64,000 nt of DNA from Mugil cephalus (GCF_022458985.1 NC_061770.1:35197599-35261598), one strand, 5' to 3'; counted from the first letter of the stretch, positions 1-12,154 are shown. The notes: a model not told the origin generated them from the letters alone. A program made the numbers and translations.

Positions 1-1
1 T

Positions 2-46
2 GCTCCAAGCTCATACTGTGAAGAAGACGACGACGTAGTGGACTGA
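2..46 (+). CDS. Possible last codons of a gene extending off the left edge
   Basis: One frame is open from the first bases of the window and ends at a TGA at 44-46. It would give a short acidic C-terminus reading APSSYCEEDDDVVD. About 2.1 kb downstream there is a polyadenylation signal, so the stretch could be the end of the last exon of a plus-strand gene followed by a long 3' UTR. With only 14 codons visible, neither the family nor the reality of the frame can be settled. I give no function. Confidence 0.25.
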   Translation, partial: APSSYCEEDDDVVD

Positions 47-627
47 TTGGATCTGAAGCAATAAATGCTGAAACAGAACCATATCTTTATAAAGGTTGTT
101 ATTTTTATTATCAGGCTTAGAAACCTTAAGTAGACTTTATGGATGTTGTGTACCTCCGTGGAGCTGCCAGCAGAGGGCATCAGGACACTTGAAGCGAGAC
201 ATTTATTACTGCAGACTGTCTGACATCAGTCATCCGTCTCCTGAAAACCAATTCACTCCTAACTTATTTTACCTTTAGCTTCCACACGATTACGCCTCAG
301 TGTGAGAGACAAATTCAGACTCCACTGCTTCTAGTTTCCTATTTGACATTTTGCACCTTTTGTCTTTATTCTGCCTCTTATTCTGGAAACTGATGACTCC
401 GTTTTATAGTGCTGTAGGGATATTAACCATCCTGTTTTGGCCTTTTTTATTCCTCATGTGAGTCACAAAAAAGTAAATACTACTACTAACAATAATAATC
501 CTGTCCCAAACACAGTCATTGGAAAAGGAGCAGCTGTCGTTCCCCATTCATGTGTTAGTTTGTCTAGTCTATATCTGAACACCTAAATACCTCACTGGGG
601 GAGTTTAGGAGCAGTTTACATTTAAAT

Positions 628-1006
628 CAGAAGGGTGTCAAACTCATTTTAGGTCATACCAGTAACATCATACGATAATAAGCTAATAAATACCAACAAC
701 TCCACATGTTTACCTTTGTTTTAGAGCAGAGACGTAGAAGAAAATCATGAAAACCAGACTTTTTGAGAACGAAGAAGTGTAATTTTTCTGCTCATTGCTG
801 CCACCTACTGTTCAGTTCTGGGTCTGAGTTGCGTTTTGTCGACAAACCTGAGTGAACCGGGGCGACCCCTAGTGGACAAATTGGGAACGGGTGCAAAATT
901 GAATGTCTTCTATGTAATCTTTGCACTTCCTTGTTCTCATCTTCTCCCTTTTTGAATTTTAAAAATCTTTCCTTTCGATCTGGTTCCGCTGCGTTTGACA
1001 CCCCTG
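628..1006. mobile_element. hAT-type miniature inverted-repeat element (379 bp)
   Basis: The left end reads cagaagggtgtcaaac and the right end, read in reverse, caggggtgtcaaac. This is the familiar CAGGGGTGTCAAAC terminus of hAT elements. The flanks carry an 8-bp target-site duplication with one mismatch: atttaaat at 620-627 and atttaaaa at 1007-1014. The inside has no transposase reading frame, so this is a non-autonomous copy. Ends and duplication are seen directly; the family assignment rests on the termini and the 8-bp duplication length. Confidence 0.78.
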
Positions 1007-2127
1007 ATTTAAAACGAACGAGGCGCCAACTTCCGAATCGATGCCGCGTGCTGGCCTGGATGACGTGGTTGGACTTGTGGAAGTGTTTGATAACAGCTCT
1101 AGGCAGTAACTTTATTTTTGTCGGTTTTATGGATGTATATTTTTATTGTCGTATAAGGATGCTGTACAAAAATTGCCAAACTAGACAAAGTCATTGTCTG
1201 CTGGAGTAGAGTTTTGCGTTCTTAAAGGTCCACTTAGTTTTGTCTCCTTATACGATATTGCGTTCAATCCATATTTGAAATGACTTCCTGTACTTTAAAC
1301 CCCCATCTAAAGCCCCGCTGTCAAATTTTGCCAAAGTGTCACCATTGAAAGTAGCTTTTAGAGAACATGCGGGACTGGACGGCGTGACCTAGCTACGTCG
1401 CCTACGCCGCTGTGAGCCATTTATACTCATGCCAGTCGTCGCCGTCGACTTATCGTTGCGGAAGCTCTGCAGCTCAAAGCTAAAACTGAAGCGTCCTCCA
1501 CGGTGTCATCTTCTTTGATGAGGCCACTGCATGACATTAGATACTCACATGAGAAAAAAAGCAAAGTTTGATAACTATAAATATATATATGTGTGTGTTA
1601 ATTTAAAATCTTGTGGGTGGTAATAACGGGTTCTTGGCCTGCAACAAGGTACACGTTAAGTTTCTTTTTTCAGTTCCCTGCCACCGACCTGACCTCATGG
1701 GGACACGTAGAGGACGATCAGACTGAAAACCAGTTCCTAATCATCAGTCCCTCGCGGGCGTTTGCTGCTGAAGATGCGAAACCTAATAATATGCAGAGAG
1801 CAGCACTGGCAAGAGTCTATTTTTGCAAAAGCTGGAGCGTCTCTTGTTATTTTCTTATAAAAACACCCGGTAGGAACAACTCAGACGTACGTTTCCAGAA
1901 CTCGTGGAGACACGAGGCGGCTGGTGGACACAGATGTTTATACTGAGCGCTCTATTTTCTAATCAGATATATTTTGGTGACAGGAACAGAATGTACAGAC
2001 TATGTGCATGTATTTTATGTGCTCACTGTGTCACTTGTGCGGTTTCGAAGTAGCGGCGACACGACCATGTTTTAGTATGACCGTCTTTTACAGGATGTTT
2101 GGAATCACTGAGAAATATCTATTTGTA

Positions 2128-2133
2128 AATAAA
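2128..2133 (+). promoter_or_regulatory. Polyadenylation signal AATAAA
   Basis: A canonical AATAAA lies in a T-rich context about 2.08 kb after the TGA at 44-46. It is the best plus-strand candidate for the 3' end of the gene at the left edge. The signal itself is plain; its use is inferred. Confidence 0.4.
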
Positions 2134-2199
2134 GATTGTAATTTTATCCACGTCCACGCTTTTGTCGCCTTTTGTTTTCTCATGTTTTGTTTCTTAACA

Positions 2200-2700
2200 C
2201 ACAAAGTGTATATATATAAAATATGTATAGAAGTATATAAAACTAAGTATATATAAAAATACAAACACATGCAAAAGTTTAATACAGTTTAATAAGATAT
2301 ACAAAACTGTATAAAGAACATGTATACAAGTATATATAAAAATATATATAAAATATACATGTTTAAGTAAGTCATACAAGTGTATAACGTAAATACAAAA
2401 ATATATGAAAGTATATACACAAACATAAAATATATCTAGAATATGTATGTATATATGTTTAAATATATTGAATATACAAATTTGAGAATATATATATAAT
2501 TATACATAAAAATATATATGAAATATACATATTTTAAGACAGAGTGTACAAAGAATAAATATAAGTACATAGAAAAACATTTAAAAAATATGTACAAAAT
2601 ATACAAGTTCAAATAAAATATACAGAACTACTGTATATAGATACATAGATACAGTATATATACAGTATATCTTTCTATATATATGTAATATCTTTAAGAT
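2200..2700. repeat. AT-rich, TATA-type low-complexity repeat
   Basis: About 500 bp consist almost entirely of degenerate tatata/aaatata runs with no long exact period. The short ORFs here on both strands are low-complexity artefacts. Confidence 0.8.
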
Positions 2701-3740
2701 TTAATGTAATCTAGAAAAGTTCTAACTTATTAAATGTATCATTCTGTCTAAAGATATAAAAACAAACAGCAGCAGCGAGACTAAAAATCAACAGTAAATT
2801 CAAGTTGCTTGTTAAAATCTAATTATTTTTTTCCAGATTAAAGCCACATTCAGTAAAACATGAGTGGGTGATGAAAGTCGTCTCCAAACAGTGTCTCACC
2901 GTCTCATCGTCTCTGTCCCGTATGGTTTTTGTTTTGTCCTTCTCTGTAATGAAATATCCAGCTGTCTCCTCCTCCTCATGTTTCTATCTGGTTCCACTTT
3001 CATCCTCAGCTTCAGTAATTAAAACGGAGCCAACCTCTTAGCAGGTTATCAACACTGTTAGGTTAACCCCTCACCTCCCCCCCTACCTCCAGGTCCAGCG
3101 TGTCCATGCACAGACACAAATATACACCAGTCATCAGTCTATAGACGCGTCTGTCTCGCAGCTACATACCAGGCTGATAACTACAGGGAAATACACTTCA
3201 CCTCCTCCTGGTTTTTCTTTCTTCTCGGTGTTGAGCCCCAGGAGGAATGTGCGTGACATTCATCTCCCAGGTCCCACGCTTTTCATTAGTTGGGCCTAGA
3301 AGGTATGCGGGATTCACACGAGCCTTGTTATGTGAGGATGAAATATGGTCCATGCTGGAGGTCTCCCGGCCTGGTCCAGCGCTGGAGAGGTATGGGTGGA
3401 GAAAAGAAAGCAGAAGGAGCGGACGTGGAGCTCGAGAACGTTTGTTTACCTTCATGATTCATATCGGACGATCAGACTGGAAGAACCTTCACCCTGTGAC
3501 CGGCTACACACTGAGTCCTGACCATTTATTGGGTTATTAAATCATTATTCAGCTGCACATTTGCACAGGTTCAATTACTGAATTCTACTGTTAGGAAGAA
3601 GCCATAGGTTTGGGCCAGTGACCCAAAAGTAGGAGTTAGGCTTTTAAATTGTTCAGTTTAATTCAGTTCAAATAGTTTAAAAGTAGCATAAGATGGAAGA
3701 GGACTGAAAACAAAACTAAATTGTAGTTAGAGCAAATTAT
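2701..3740. other. Gene-free stretch, no recognised feature
   Basis: The sequence is mixed and of ordinary complexity. Two overlapping ORFs at about 3200-3540 lie on opposite strands and neither shows a domain. I see no transposon termini. Confidence 0.5.
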
Positions 3741-3744
3741 TATG

Positions 3745-4010
3745 ATTATTATCAGAATTCTAACCTTAATTTCAGAGTTTTGACTTTTTTCTCTCAGGAT
3801 TTTGATTTTTTTTTCTCTCAGAATTCTGACTTTAATCTCAAAATTCTGACATTTTTCTCAGAATTTTGTCTTTTTTCAAAAAATTCTGACTTTAATCTCT
3901 GAATTTTTACTTTTTTTCTCAGAATTCTGACTTTTCTGTCAGAATTATGATTTTTTTAAATATCAGAATTATGATTTTTTTAAACAGAATTCTGAATTCT
4001 CAAAAAACAA
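3745..4010. repeat. Imperfect tandem repeat of a tcagaattctgac-type unit
   Basis: A core resembling cagaattctgac followed by a T-run (tttttctc or tttaatctc) recurs roughly every 20-30 bases, about nine or ten times, with many small changes. It is a degenerate minisatellite. The ORF at 3947-4132 is a by-product. Confidence 0.75.
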
Positions 4011-5400
4011 AAAATCATTCAACTCCAATTTCTTTTTTTTTTATTTCAGTGGCCTTAATCCTCTTCCATAATTCCCAAATAATATATGAAGTGTTTTGTG
4101 CATGTATCCACTCAGATGATTATTACTCCTAGGTACTGATTTAACCTTGGACCCTAGGTACTAGGGTTACTGGTTACTGTAGCCCTGAACCCAGGGGAAC
4201 CAGTGAACAATCAGAAAATATATATATATATTTCATACTATACTCTTATTGGTTGGAAGGAAGATGATAGTGAATGATAGTGAGATGATAGTCTCCACAT
4301 ATTGCATGGAAAAGAATAGCACCCAAAATATATTTAAGTTTTAAATTCAGTCAAGGGGAGGGGGTCTCTATGGTGGATCAGTTTGGCATCTAGTGAATTT
4401 GATTTAGACTTTGTTTTGGTTGGTCACAATAGCTTAGTTGCACACAAAAGAAACACTCGAGTTAAAATAAAGTGAGATTCAAATAAAATTAAAATAAAAT
4501 ATAAGTGTTATCTAGTTAAATAAAATAGAAAATGGTGTAAGCAAAATATGTGCAGGATCATCATTGTGAGCAAATTTACAAAAATAGTGTCCAAGGTGAC
4601 CAGGTTGGTTGGACTGTCGCATGGCAACAGTGGCGAGGATCTTATCTTAAACTGTTGCCTTGTCGGAGCTGAGGGAGGGATGCAAACACCAACACCCAGG
4701 ATCACGTCCCCATCCACCCGTAGACTCAACACCTGGTTGATGTTGATGTTGATGTTTTTTTTTTGTTTTTTTTTTGTTTTTGTTTTTTTAGTTGTTCCCT
4801 AACCATTTTTGTGTGTGTGTGTGCTTCCTAAGAGAACACTGAATACTGTACTGCTTAAAATATTTGAAGAGTTTTCAATGTTTATCCATAAAAGTGACAA
4901 AAGTGTATTTTCTCGACAGTAGATGAAGAGATCCAAGAACTGAACAGAAACACTTTCACTTATACCATGATCCATTTTTTATGTTCTGCATAAAGCCCCG
5001 CCCCCAAACAGTCATTGTCCAATCATACATCCTAGCAACCGTTACTACGTCTACTACTACTACTAGGTCCGTCAAGTTGTCGACCTCCAACAAGCTAAAT
5101 GTTTGCAGTGGGGCAGCGGAGCCTTGAGTGGATCAAACGGTGTGGAAGGACCCACTCCAGCTAAATCTCCAGGAAATAAACAAACATACGTCTGGTCCAA
5201 GGTAAGGCTAGAACGGGCTAAAGCCATAGTGATAGCTAGCTAGCTAACGTCGAGCTAGCAAGACGCTCATATATACGCAACTGTAAATCAAAGTAATGGT
5301 TTCTATTGGTGAATATTACTAATATTAGAGCCTGGCTAACATTAGTTAGCTTAATGTTAGCTAGCTAGCTAGCTACTTCACAATTCCTTTGGCTCTCTCT
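4011..5400. other. Gene-free stretch with T-rich and GCTAGC-rich patches
   Basis: No exon is recognised. Present are a T-rich run at 4754-4790, a short GT run near 4811-4822, and clusters of gctagctagc around 5235-5250 and 5360-5375. The repeated gctagc clusters are also seen at 16.8-18.2 kb. Confidence 0.5.
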
Positions 5401-5403
5401 TTC

Positions 5404-5431
5404 TATATATATATATATATATATATATATT
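5404..5431. repeat. (TA)n microsatellite
   Basis: An uninterrupted TA repeat of about 14 units. Confidence 0.9.
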
Positions 5432-5439
5432 CCTCCACA

Positions 5440-5740
5440 ATCTCCCCCCTCAAACACCCTACTGTTTCACATGTTTGAAATAAAAAAAAAAGGATATTTG
5501 AACCTGTATATTATTTGAATAGCCTCGTATTGAACGTAAAATGATAATAATAATGTATATTTATAAAAAGCACTAGGCTGAGTTTAATATAGAACAAATA
5601 TAGTAGGTAGCTTATCCCTACTTAATCTCTCCATCAGTTTGGGGTCCTTGGCCTGAAAAATAAACCAAAGATTTTGTGACCGCCCTTGCAGTACATCCAC
5701 GGGTCCCCTAGAGGTTGCGGACCCCTATTGAACACCTATG
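5440..5740 (-). mobile_element. hAT-like dispersed repeat, copy 1 (with terminus)
   Basis: The stretch shares gcactaggctgagttta, the phrase ggtccttggcctgaaaaa and a gggtccc...ggacccct end with copies at about 11400-11910 and 46780-47220. Read in reverse it begins aggggtccgcaacctct, a terminus typical of some fish hAT elements. The far end and a target-site duplication were not identified, so the borders are approximate. No coding capacity is visible. Confidence 0.5.
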
Positions 5741-7280
5741 CTGCTGGAGAGAGCTGCCAGCATTGAGTCCCAATGCAACAGCTAAAGTTAGCTAGCTTGC
5801 GTTAACTCGCCAGCTAACATTTGAAATAATATAAACAATGATGTTCAAACTTTTGACTACTACATTTAATAACTTCATAACACAATATCTGTACCTTTAG
5901 TTCTGGTACTTGAATAGTAAATGTTAAAATAAACTACGTTCAATTCTCAAGTATACAAAATGTTGAATGCTTTAGTACTTCTACTTAAGTGTGGTGCTTA
6001 AAGAACACTTCAACTTCTACTCAGCTCACTTTTTTTATAGAGTGCTTGTACTTTTTCTCAAGGCTGGGTCTCTAGTACTTTATACATGTCTGGTTCTGAA
6101 AAACATCCGTCAGTGTCACTCAAAGACAAGAAGATGGTACTAAACTTAGTGTATTAAGACTGGGCCAGGCCGCTCTATTTACCAATTGCAGCTGTCTCAT
6201 AGTGATGTTGTTAAAGTTGTTTTATAAAACATATACAGCTATTTGAATGTGACATGCGTCATAGCAGAGATGGAGAAAAGTTTCCAACGATCTTCTCCAA
6301 TCTTCAGCTGATGTCATCCATGGAACTTCCTTCTTCTGCTAGATCATAGGTACTTAATTTATTAAGAAATATTATTGCAACGAGTGGAATTAAATTAAAT
6401 TAATACTGATTTAAGGATCCCTGCTAGCCTGAGATACTGTATAGATTGTTGGCGTTAAAGACTCAGTCTGTAAACTCACTATGTCAAAGCTGGACGTTAT
6501 AAGAATTAAATGCAGGTTTATAAAATCAGATTGAACCACTTTTTTAATGTGGACGACAGAAACAAAGAGTTTGTTTAAGTCCTCGGAGAGAGAGCGAGAG
6601 CGATCTGACTCTGGTCAATGGCATCTCATGATGTCCATTCTCCGTCCTGATCTTTGTTGACTGCTACTGCTCGTTCCCAGAGTGTCGTCAGCTATTTATA
6701 GCTCGTAGACGCCTCAGCCGAACGGCTTTTAGTCGGGGAGCAGCTCCTCGAGGGGTGAACAGAACGTCCCCCCTCTCGGTTCTTTGCCTCCTTCACTTTG
6801 TCATTCTCCAAATCTCTTCTCGCTCTCCCATAAAGCAATCTTCTCAGACCCACGGCTTTCCCCCTCCTCCTGCTCCATCATCAAGAGGATAAGAAATACA
6901 GCCGAGGAGCGATGAAAACACACATCAGCATCTCAAGAGTTCATGAAAGTGAAATGTTCCGCATATTTTCTCTGTGGTGACATGTGTGTGTCCTGGAGTG
7001 GCTTAGAGGCACTCAGAATGAATATTTGATCATATTTTTCCCATTTAAGGCTGTGGTGCAGTGACTTCCAGGATACACTATGAATAGAGTTACAGCTCCA
7101 CAACTGGGCCTCTTGACACTTTATGAACCTCTGGTAGCTTAGATTGAGCAATCAATTATTTGGTTTAGCTTGGGGACAGATAACTAGACACAGTAGAATT
7201 GAAACCTTGAAGCTGATGTGAGACCTGATTGGGTAAATGTGGCGTTAAATCGTTTCTACTGTACCGTATGACTGCACAAT
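5741..7280. other. Gene-free stretch; possible regulatory DNA at 6.6-6.9 kb
   Basis: No coding exon is recognised. The part at about 6560-6900 is less AT-rich than its surroundings, holds a perfect MEF2-type site (6692-6701), and has no repeat character. It could be a regulatory element, but nothing more can be supported. Confidence 0.35.
6692..6701. promoter_or_regulatory. MEF2 consensus site CTATTTATAG
   Basis: CTATTTATAG matches the MEF2 consensus CTA(A/T)4TAG exactly. One 10-bp match in 64 kb can arise by chance. Function is not shown. Confidence 0.25.
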
Positions 7281-7284
7281 CCCA

Positions 7285-7740
7285 AAGCCCTGATGCAGAT
7301 GCAGATGTCAAAGCCAAAATAGGAAAGGCAAGGGCAGCCTTCCAACAACTGAAGAATATAGAGGTCCAACAATAAATAAAAATACAAATCTTCAACTAAA
7401 ATGTAAAATCAGTCCTCTTCTAAGGAGCCGAGACCTGGAGAACAACAGCTTCCCAGCCATCAGTACAAGTACAAACCCTCATAAATGGATATCTGAGCAG
7501 AATTCTGAAAATCAATTGGCCGGACACCAATGAAGACCTGTGGATGAAGACAAAGCAAAGCACCAGGTACAGACGAATTCAGATGGAAATGGATTGGGCA
7601 CACTAGCAAAAAAACAAAAAAACAAAACAGTAAACCAATTCAAAGTACCTCCAGACAGGCTCTGTCATGGAACCCATAAAAAAAGATGGGATACACCTGG
7701 TCACAGATACAAAGGAAAGGCAGCAATCGAGGTCTTCTGA
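7285..7740 (+). pseudogene. Decayed LINE reverse-transcriptase 3' fragment
   Basis: Conceptual reading across several frames recovers pieces of a familiar non-LTR retrotransposon ORF end. These are KARIGKARAAFQQLKNI near 7300-7360, VLFxGAETWRTT near 7405-7440, and ILKINWPDTxNEDLW near 7498-7545. The last two blocks are typical of the region after the reverse-transcriptase domain in fish LINEs. Stops and frameshifts separate the pieces, so this is a dead 5'-truncated copy. The short ORF at 7540-7740 is its last segment. The exact LINE clade was not determined. Confidence 0.65.
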
Positions 7741-7992
7741 CAACCCCCAACCCCAAATGATGTCAGGCATAAGTAAGTAATTGGAAATGAGAGGTTTGTA
7801 AAACACAGACAAACACAGGAGGCATCTGGCAGCATGGAAATGAGAACCTCCCACAGAAATGAGGTTCAGAGATACAAACATTTGTACGACTCGTCTCCGG
7901 CAAAATAGTTGAAACTGAAGTAGAAAGCAGAAACAGAACGAGCCAGACTGATGAGGTACGAGTAGAAATGACTCACAGCGGCGTAGGCTACG
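7741..7992. other. Short spacer between LINE and Tc1 remnants
   Basis: No feature recognised. Confidence 0.5.
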
Positions 7993-7994
7993 TA

Positions 7995-8435
7995 CAGTGG
8001 TGTGAAAAAGTGCCGACCCCCTTTCTGATTTCTTATTTTTTTCCATGTTTGTCAAATATTTATAATCAAACTAATTTAAATATTAGACAAAGATATCACA
8101 AGTAAATAACAAAATGAAGGCTTTTGTTATTAAGGTAAAACTGAATCCCTACCTACATGACCCTGTGTGAAAAAGTGTTTGCCCCCTGAACTTAATAACT
8201 CATCTTTGCCGAATTTTTGTAATTCAGCCACACTGGAGGGTTTTCCAGCATGAACCGCCTTTTAAGGTCATGCCATAGAACTTTGACTGGGCCACTCCAG
8301 AGTCTTCATTTTGTTTCTCTTGAGCCATTCAGAGGTGGAATTACTTTATTTCTCATTTGTTCCTGAATTTCTTTGGATCTCGGCATGATGTCTAGCTTTT
8401 TGAAGATCTTTTGGATCTAGTTCACTTTTTATCAC
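7995..8435 (-). mobile_element. Internally deleted Tc1/mariner element
   Basis: The left terminus reads cagtggtgtgaaaaagtg just after a TA at 7993-7994. An inner copy, gtgtgaaaaagtgtttgccc, follows at about 8165. This double-repeat arrangement is known for Tc1-like elements. Minus-strand transposase fragments follow: aattcagccacactggaggg near 8221 and tttggatctcggcatgatgt near 8371. Most of the transposase middle is missing, and no right terminus was found. It is a dead copy. Confidence 0.75.
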
Positions 8436-8469
8436 CAGAGAAGGTAGTGTATTTTATTGAGCTTACTGT

Positions 8470-8720
8470 CGTGTGGGAAGACAGAGTTGCCTAGTAGCCT
8501 ACTGCTGTTGGCTAGGCGAGTTAGCTGATGTCTTCTTGTTCGTTGCTAGCTGGAAGCTGACTGCTAGTCTGCTGGTTGGTTTTCAGTTGGACTGGGATTC
8601 TAAATGTGTTGAGCTAACTAGGCTAGTTAGATGATGTCTTTGAGTTGGTTGCTACCTGGTAGCTGACCGTAGCTTGCTGGTCAGTTTTCAGTTGGACTTG
8701 GATTCTAAATGTAGCAAAAG
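8470..8720. repeat. Minisatellite, about 105-bp unit (locus 1)
   Basis: About two copies of a unit containing cagttggact, then ctaactaggctagttag, then gtagctgac and gctggt. The cagttggac marker recurs at 8584 and 8689, giving a 105-bp period. The same unit forms a second array at 12155-12400. Confidence 0.75.
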
Positions 8721-8959
8721 GAAATTGCTTTGTCACACTAACTTAGTTGAAAACAACTGTAAAATAGTAGAAAAAATTAAAATAAGCACAAAATGTATGA
8801 GATTTTTATGTACACACATACAAGAAACAAGACATGAGTAAGATGTAATCAGACCCAGCACTTTGCTCTACAAGCTGCTGGAAATGTCATTCAAGTGCCA
8901 CTTGTCCAAAAAAAGGCATGATAAGAACACATCAGTAGGAAGAACATTGCCCAGGACTG
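8721..8959. other. Spacer, no recognised feature
   Basis: AT-rich single-copy-looking sequence with no exon signal. Confidence 0.4.
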
Positions 8960-9560
8960 AATTACTGCACATGGGCACAAATACAGTGGTTACAGCTCTC
9001 AAACACTAACTGGGGGAAAAACATCTGAAACACTAAAGCCTGCAAACGTTGGTTAGCATATTTCAATGGACTGTTTTGGCAGGAATGGACGAGGAGAACG
9101 TATATTTTAGAGAATATAGTAATAAACTCACTCCTTGAGACCGGAAACATTATGGTGGCTAGTGGTTAGCATTAGCATGTATAGAGAATCCCCCAAATAA
9201 TAATTAACTTAACGTAATTTCAGTCACAATCGAGTTTAACCCATAATGTTATTGAGGCTGAAACTGATGATGTATTAGATATTAATCTAATCCTAATCCT
9301 GATATCAAATGTGCGCTTCAGACAGAGAGTTGTTGTTGATTGTCACATTCCAATCCTTTCTTTTAATAGCGTTCAACCAAAGTCGTCTTCAACTGGCAAT
9401 TGCTGATATGTGATACAACTTCAACTTAGCGTTTTTTCTTTTTTGGTTTTGACCCAAAATACATCAAGATGATATTTTCCCAGTTGAAAGTGAGAGTGTT
9501 CGCCTCACGCTTCCCTCTGTTCTGCCTCCAGCTAACATTGTGACGTCAAAGTGTATTTGT
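8960..9560 (-). repeat. Dispersed repeat R1, inverted copy
   Basis: Read in reverse, this stretch matches 31265-31970 block by block. The shared order is a segment with gacgtcac and tagctggaggcaaa, then a segment near gtatcacatatcagc with actttggtt, then a segment with gttctcctcgtccattc and tgccaaaacaa. Spacing is similar, so it is one repeat of about 0.6-0.7 kb rather than chance matches. No reading frame, no clear terminal inverted repeats and no transposase fragment are seen. The family is unrecognised. Confidence 0.65.
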
Positions 9561-11060
9561 ATATTAAATCCATTGATTATTAATATATGTGTGTGAACTG
9601 TTGTAATATATTTATAGTAGTAATATAAATTTCTGTTGACATTATGTTCATTATAATGATGTTGACTGACTGATGATATATATGGTGTAATTATATACTC
9701 TATTGATGCATTTTGTATATTAAATCCATTCATTATACACAGTGACGTGCAGTATGGAAATGGATCACAGGGAGATAAGGGGGCAGGAGTTAATCCTTTT
9801 GGGACTGATCTTTGTATGTTCTTTCCTTTTTTTGTTCTAAATAAATAATCATTCATTAATTCCTTCATTCATTCATTGAGTTCTGGTGGTGTGATGCGTA
9901 CCATCTGTCAGGTGTTCTTTGTCTTTTCTTTTTTTTTTTTTACGAGAAGCGGCTGCTGTTTTAGTTGGCGAGCTACGTACAGATCCAGACATGACATATT
10001 TTTTATTTTAGAGGTCTCGAGGCTGAAGTTTATATTTGGGTGTTATCGTTGCCAGTATTTATGGAAACCTGGATGCAACCAAGCTGGAGTCAGAAGAAAG
10101 CTATAAATACACTAGTGGTGAGAAAACGCGTCCCCCCATAGTACTAATACACATCACATATATGGGCCTAGAATACTATGTCCTATCAAATCCAAATCCT
10201 TTTTTTGTTTTTTTCTTCTGACTCACCCTCCTCTGCCTCTTTCTGCCTGACCCCCAACTCCTCCCCGCCGCCCCCCACTCCCCTCCACTTCCTGTTGTAT
10301 TTTGGGGAAGGCTCGGTTGGAGCGTGAGAATCTTTTTTTTTCTGTCGAGGGCCGTCTTGACCCTGAGGTATTTGAAGCCACATACATGCACAGCTACAAA
10401 TATTTTGATTGCAGACCTCATCCTGACATGAGGACACAGGGCCTGAGATTCATTAGGAGTCGTCTAAACCTTTCAGAGCTTTCATCTGTTTCCTTTTTTT
10501 TTTTTTTTTTTTTTTAAAGACATATGTGGTATTCGTGCATTTTAAAGCTTAAAAACCCAAACATTTGACTTGTTCCCCCCCTCACCCCCGGAGAAGGTTT
10601 AATTAAAAAAAGGAAGAGGGGGGAAAAAATGGACTTTTGTTCTCACCAATTTGTTACCCACATGAGTTTGGGTAATGGTTTCCTCATGGATGCAGACGAC
10701 AGCCAGCCTGGTTGTTTAGAGCGCGTCAACCAGAATGATCGGGACTTTAACGGCCTTCCGTCATTACAGCTCGTATTCACCTTCGCTCGTCATAATGTCT
10801 CCCAGAGACAACGCGAAAGGATGTTGTCTGTGGGTGTAAGGGGGGCGTGGTTGCGGAGCAGACCCTAGATTGGTTAATTCACAGTGGGATTTAATTATGA
10901 GGCCTCCCTGGGGTTGTTAATGGTAAACATCTCCTGGAGTTCTCCCACAGCGGAGCTGCAGCCCCACACTGCAGCCTTACTGACTGTTACAACCTCTGGA
11001 GCCGCGCCACATTCTGGTTAGATTAGATGTTGTCAGGCTGTCGGCTGAGCTTAACCGTGG
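9561..11060. other. Gene-free stretch with homopolymer tracts
   Basis: It contains T-tracts at about 9929-9941 and 10493-10515 and a C-rich patch at 10245-10285. Several ORFs overlap each other on opposite strands at 10176-10520 and none shows a domain. The segment 10640-11040 is of higher complexity but not recognisably coding. Confidence 0.45.
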
Positions 11061-11078
11061 CTGTGTTCTGTGGGTGAA

Positions 11079-11115
11079 GGGGGGGGGGGTTGGGGGTGGG
11101 GGTGGTGGTGGTGGA
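11079..11115 (+). repeat. G-rich tract with G-quadruplex potential
   Basis: A run of eleven or more G is followed by tgggggtgggggtggtggtgg, giving at least four G-runs of three or more within 37 bases. Quadruplex formation is a prediction from composition only. Confidence 0.5.
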
Positions 11116-11399
11116 TGGTTGGTTTCTGCTCAGAGTTGGCAGTTTGGTCACGAAGACTCGCACATACTTCCACACGTCTTCTGTCAGAAACAGTGTTCAC
11201 AGAAAATAAACACTTGGACAACCGAGACGTGATGGATGTCACACGAGAGCATAGGCTTTCTGATCGGAAAATGTATCATGTTTCGTGTTGTGTTCGCATC
11301 AAACTCACCCACATCAAAGGCTCCTTTAACCTCCTGAGACCCGAGCTTTTCATGTTTAATTTCTCCAAGGTATTTGGAATTAGTAGGAAGTAAACAAGC

Positions 11400-11910
11400 T
11401 AAAAATCATCTAGGGGGTCCACGGAGTTACTGCAGAGGGGTCGCAAAATCTTTGGTTGACTAGAAATTTTTATATATATATTTTTTTTAATTCTCCCCCA
11501 CAAATTTAAATTTCTTTAAATACACATTAACATGAGTCCAACATATTTTCGTAAAGGGATAAATGGAGGCGGAAGACGTTATCGTTCAGTCAACACTTGA
11601 CCCATTCGCATGCGATACAGGAGCTGTCTCAACAGCGCACCATCACACAGAGCGTCACTCTAGACCTGTCAATGAAAAACCTTCCTGTGCACAGTAGGCC
11701 CCGCCCCCATCGCTGCTGAGCCAATCACGAGGCCACATGTTACGTCGTCAGATTCCCTACATTTGGCTACGAAAAAAGAATATTTGAATCTGTTTATTTA
11801 TGCAAAATGATGATAATAACGTGTATCTATAAACAGCACTAGGCTGAGTTTATTGTAGAACACATATAGTTTGGAGTCCTTGGCCTGAAAAACGTTGAAG
11901 ACTTCCTGCT
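11400..11910 (+). mobile_element. hAT-like dispersed repeat, copy 2
   Basis: It begins with agggggtccacggagtta and a caaaatctttggttgact segment and ends with tttggagtccttggcctgaa. It shares gcactaggctgagttta with copy 1 and ccaacatattt...gtaaaggga with copy 3 at 46780-47220. The order of blocks fits one non-coding element about 0.5 kb long. Terminal duplication was not resolved. Confidence 0.5.
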
Positions 11911-12154
11911 TTAACAGGAAGTAGTTTTTGGAAAAAACAAAAAAATGTCCCGACATGTGGACATGGGGATTATTTCACTTGATATTATAATAGAGTCACC
12001 AATGTGTAACAAAATCTAAAACATGCCTGAACGTGTGTCCTCAAATGAGTACTTGCTAATTAGCGACGTTGTAGCTTGTTGCTATTGATAGAATTTGTTA
12101 ATCATTCATTCTTCCATAGACTGACTCCAATGAATCGTCGCTATCATGTTCTTA
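11911..12154 (+). repeat. Dispersed repeat R2, copy 1
   Basis: It contains gaagtagtttttgg, atgtggacatggggatta, tgagtacttgctaattagcg and acgttgtagc. These occur in the same order at 50515-50790. No termini or frames are visible. The family is unrecognised. Confidence 0.6.

Larger units (their letters stand above)
47..2200 (+). other. Probable 3' UTR or gene-free stretch with polyadenylation signal
   Basis: I see no convincing coding exon here. The stretch carries an hAT miniature element at 628-1006. It ends in a 3'-UTR-like run, with an AATAAA at 2128-2133 followed by T/GT-rich sequence (about 2140-2190). The simplest reading is the 3' UTR of a plus-strand gene whose coding part is off the left edge. 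Short ORFs within it, such as one at 1611-1946, have no recognisable domain. Confidence 0.35.

Noticed and set aside
8470-8720. CRISPR-like repeat array
   Set aside because: The unit is about 105 bp with no spacers, in a vertebrate genome; it is a minisatellite.
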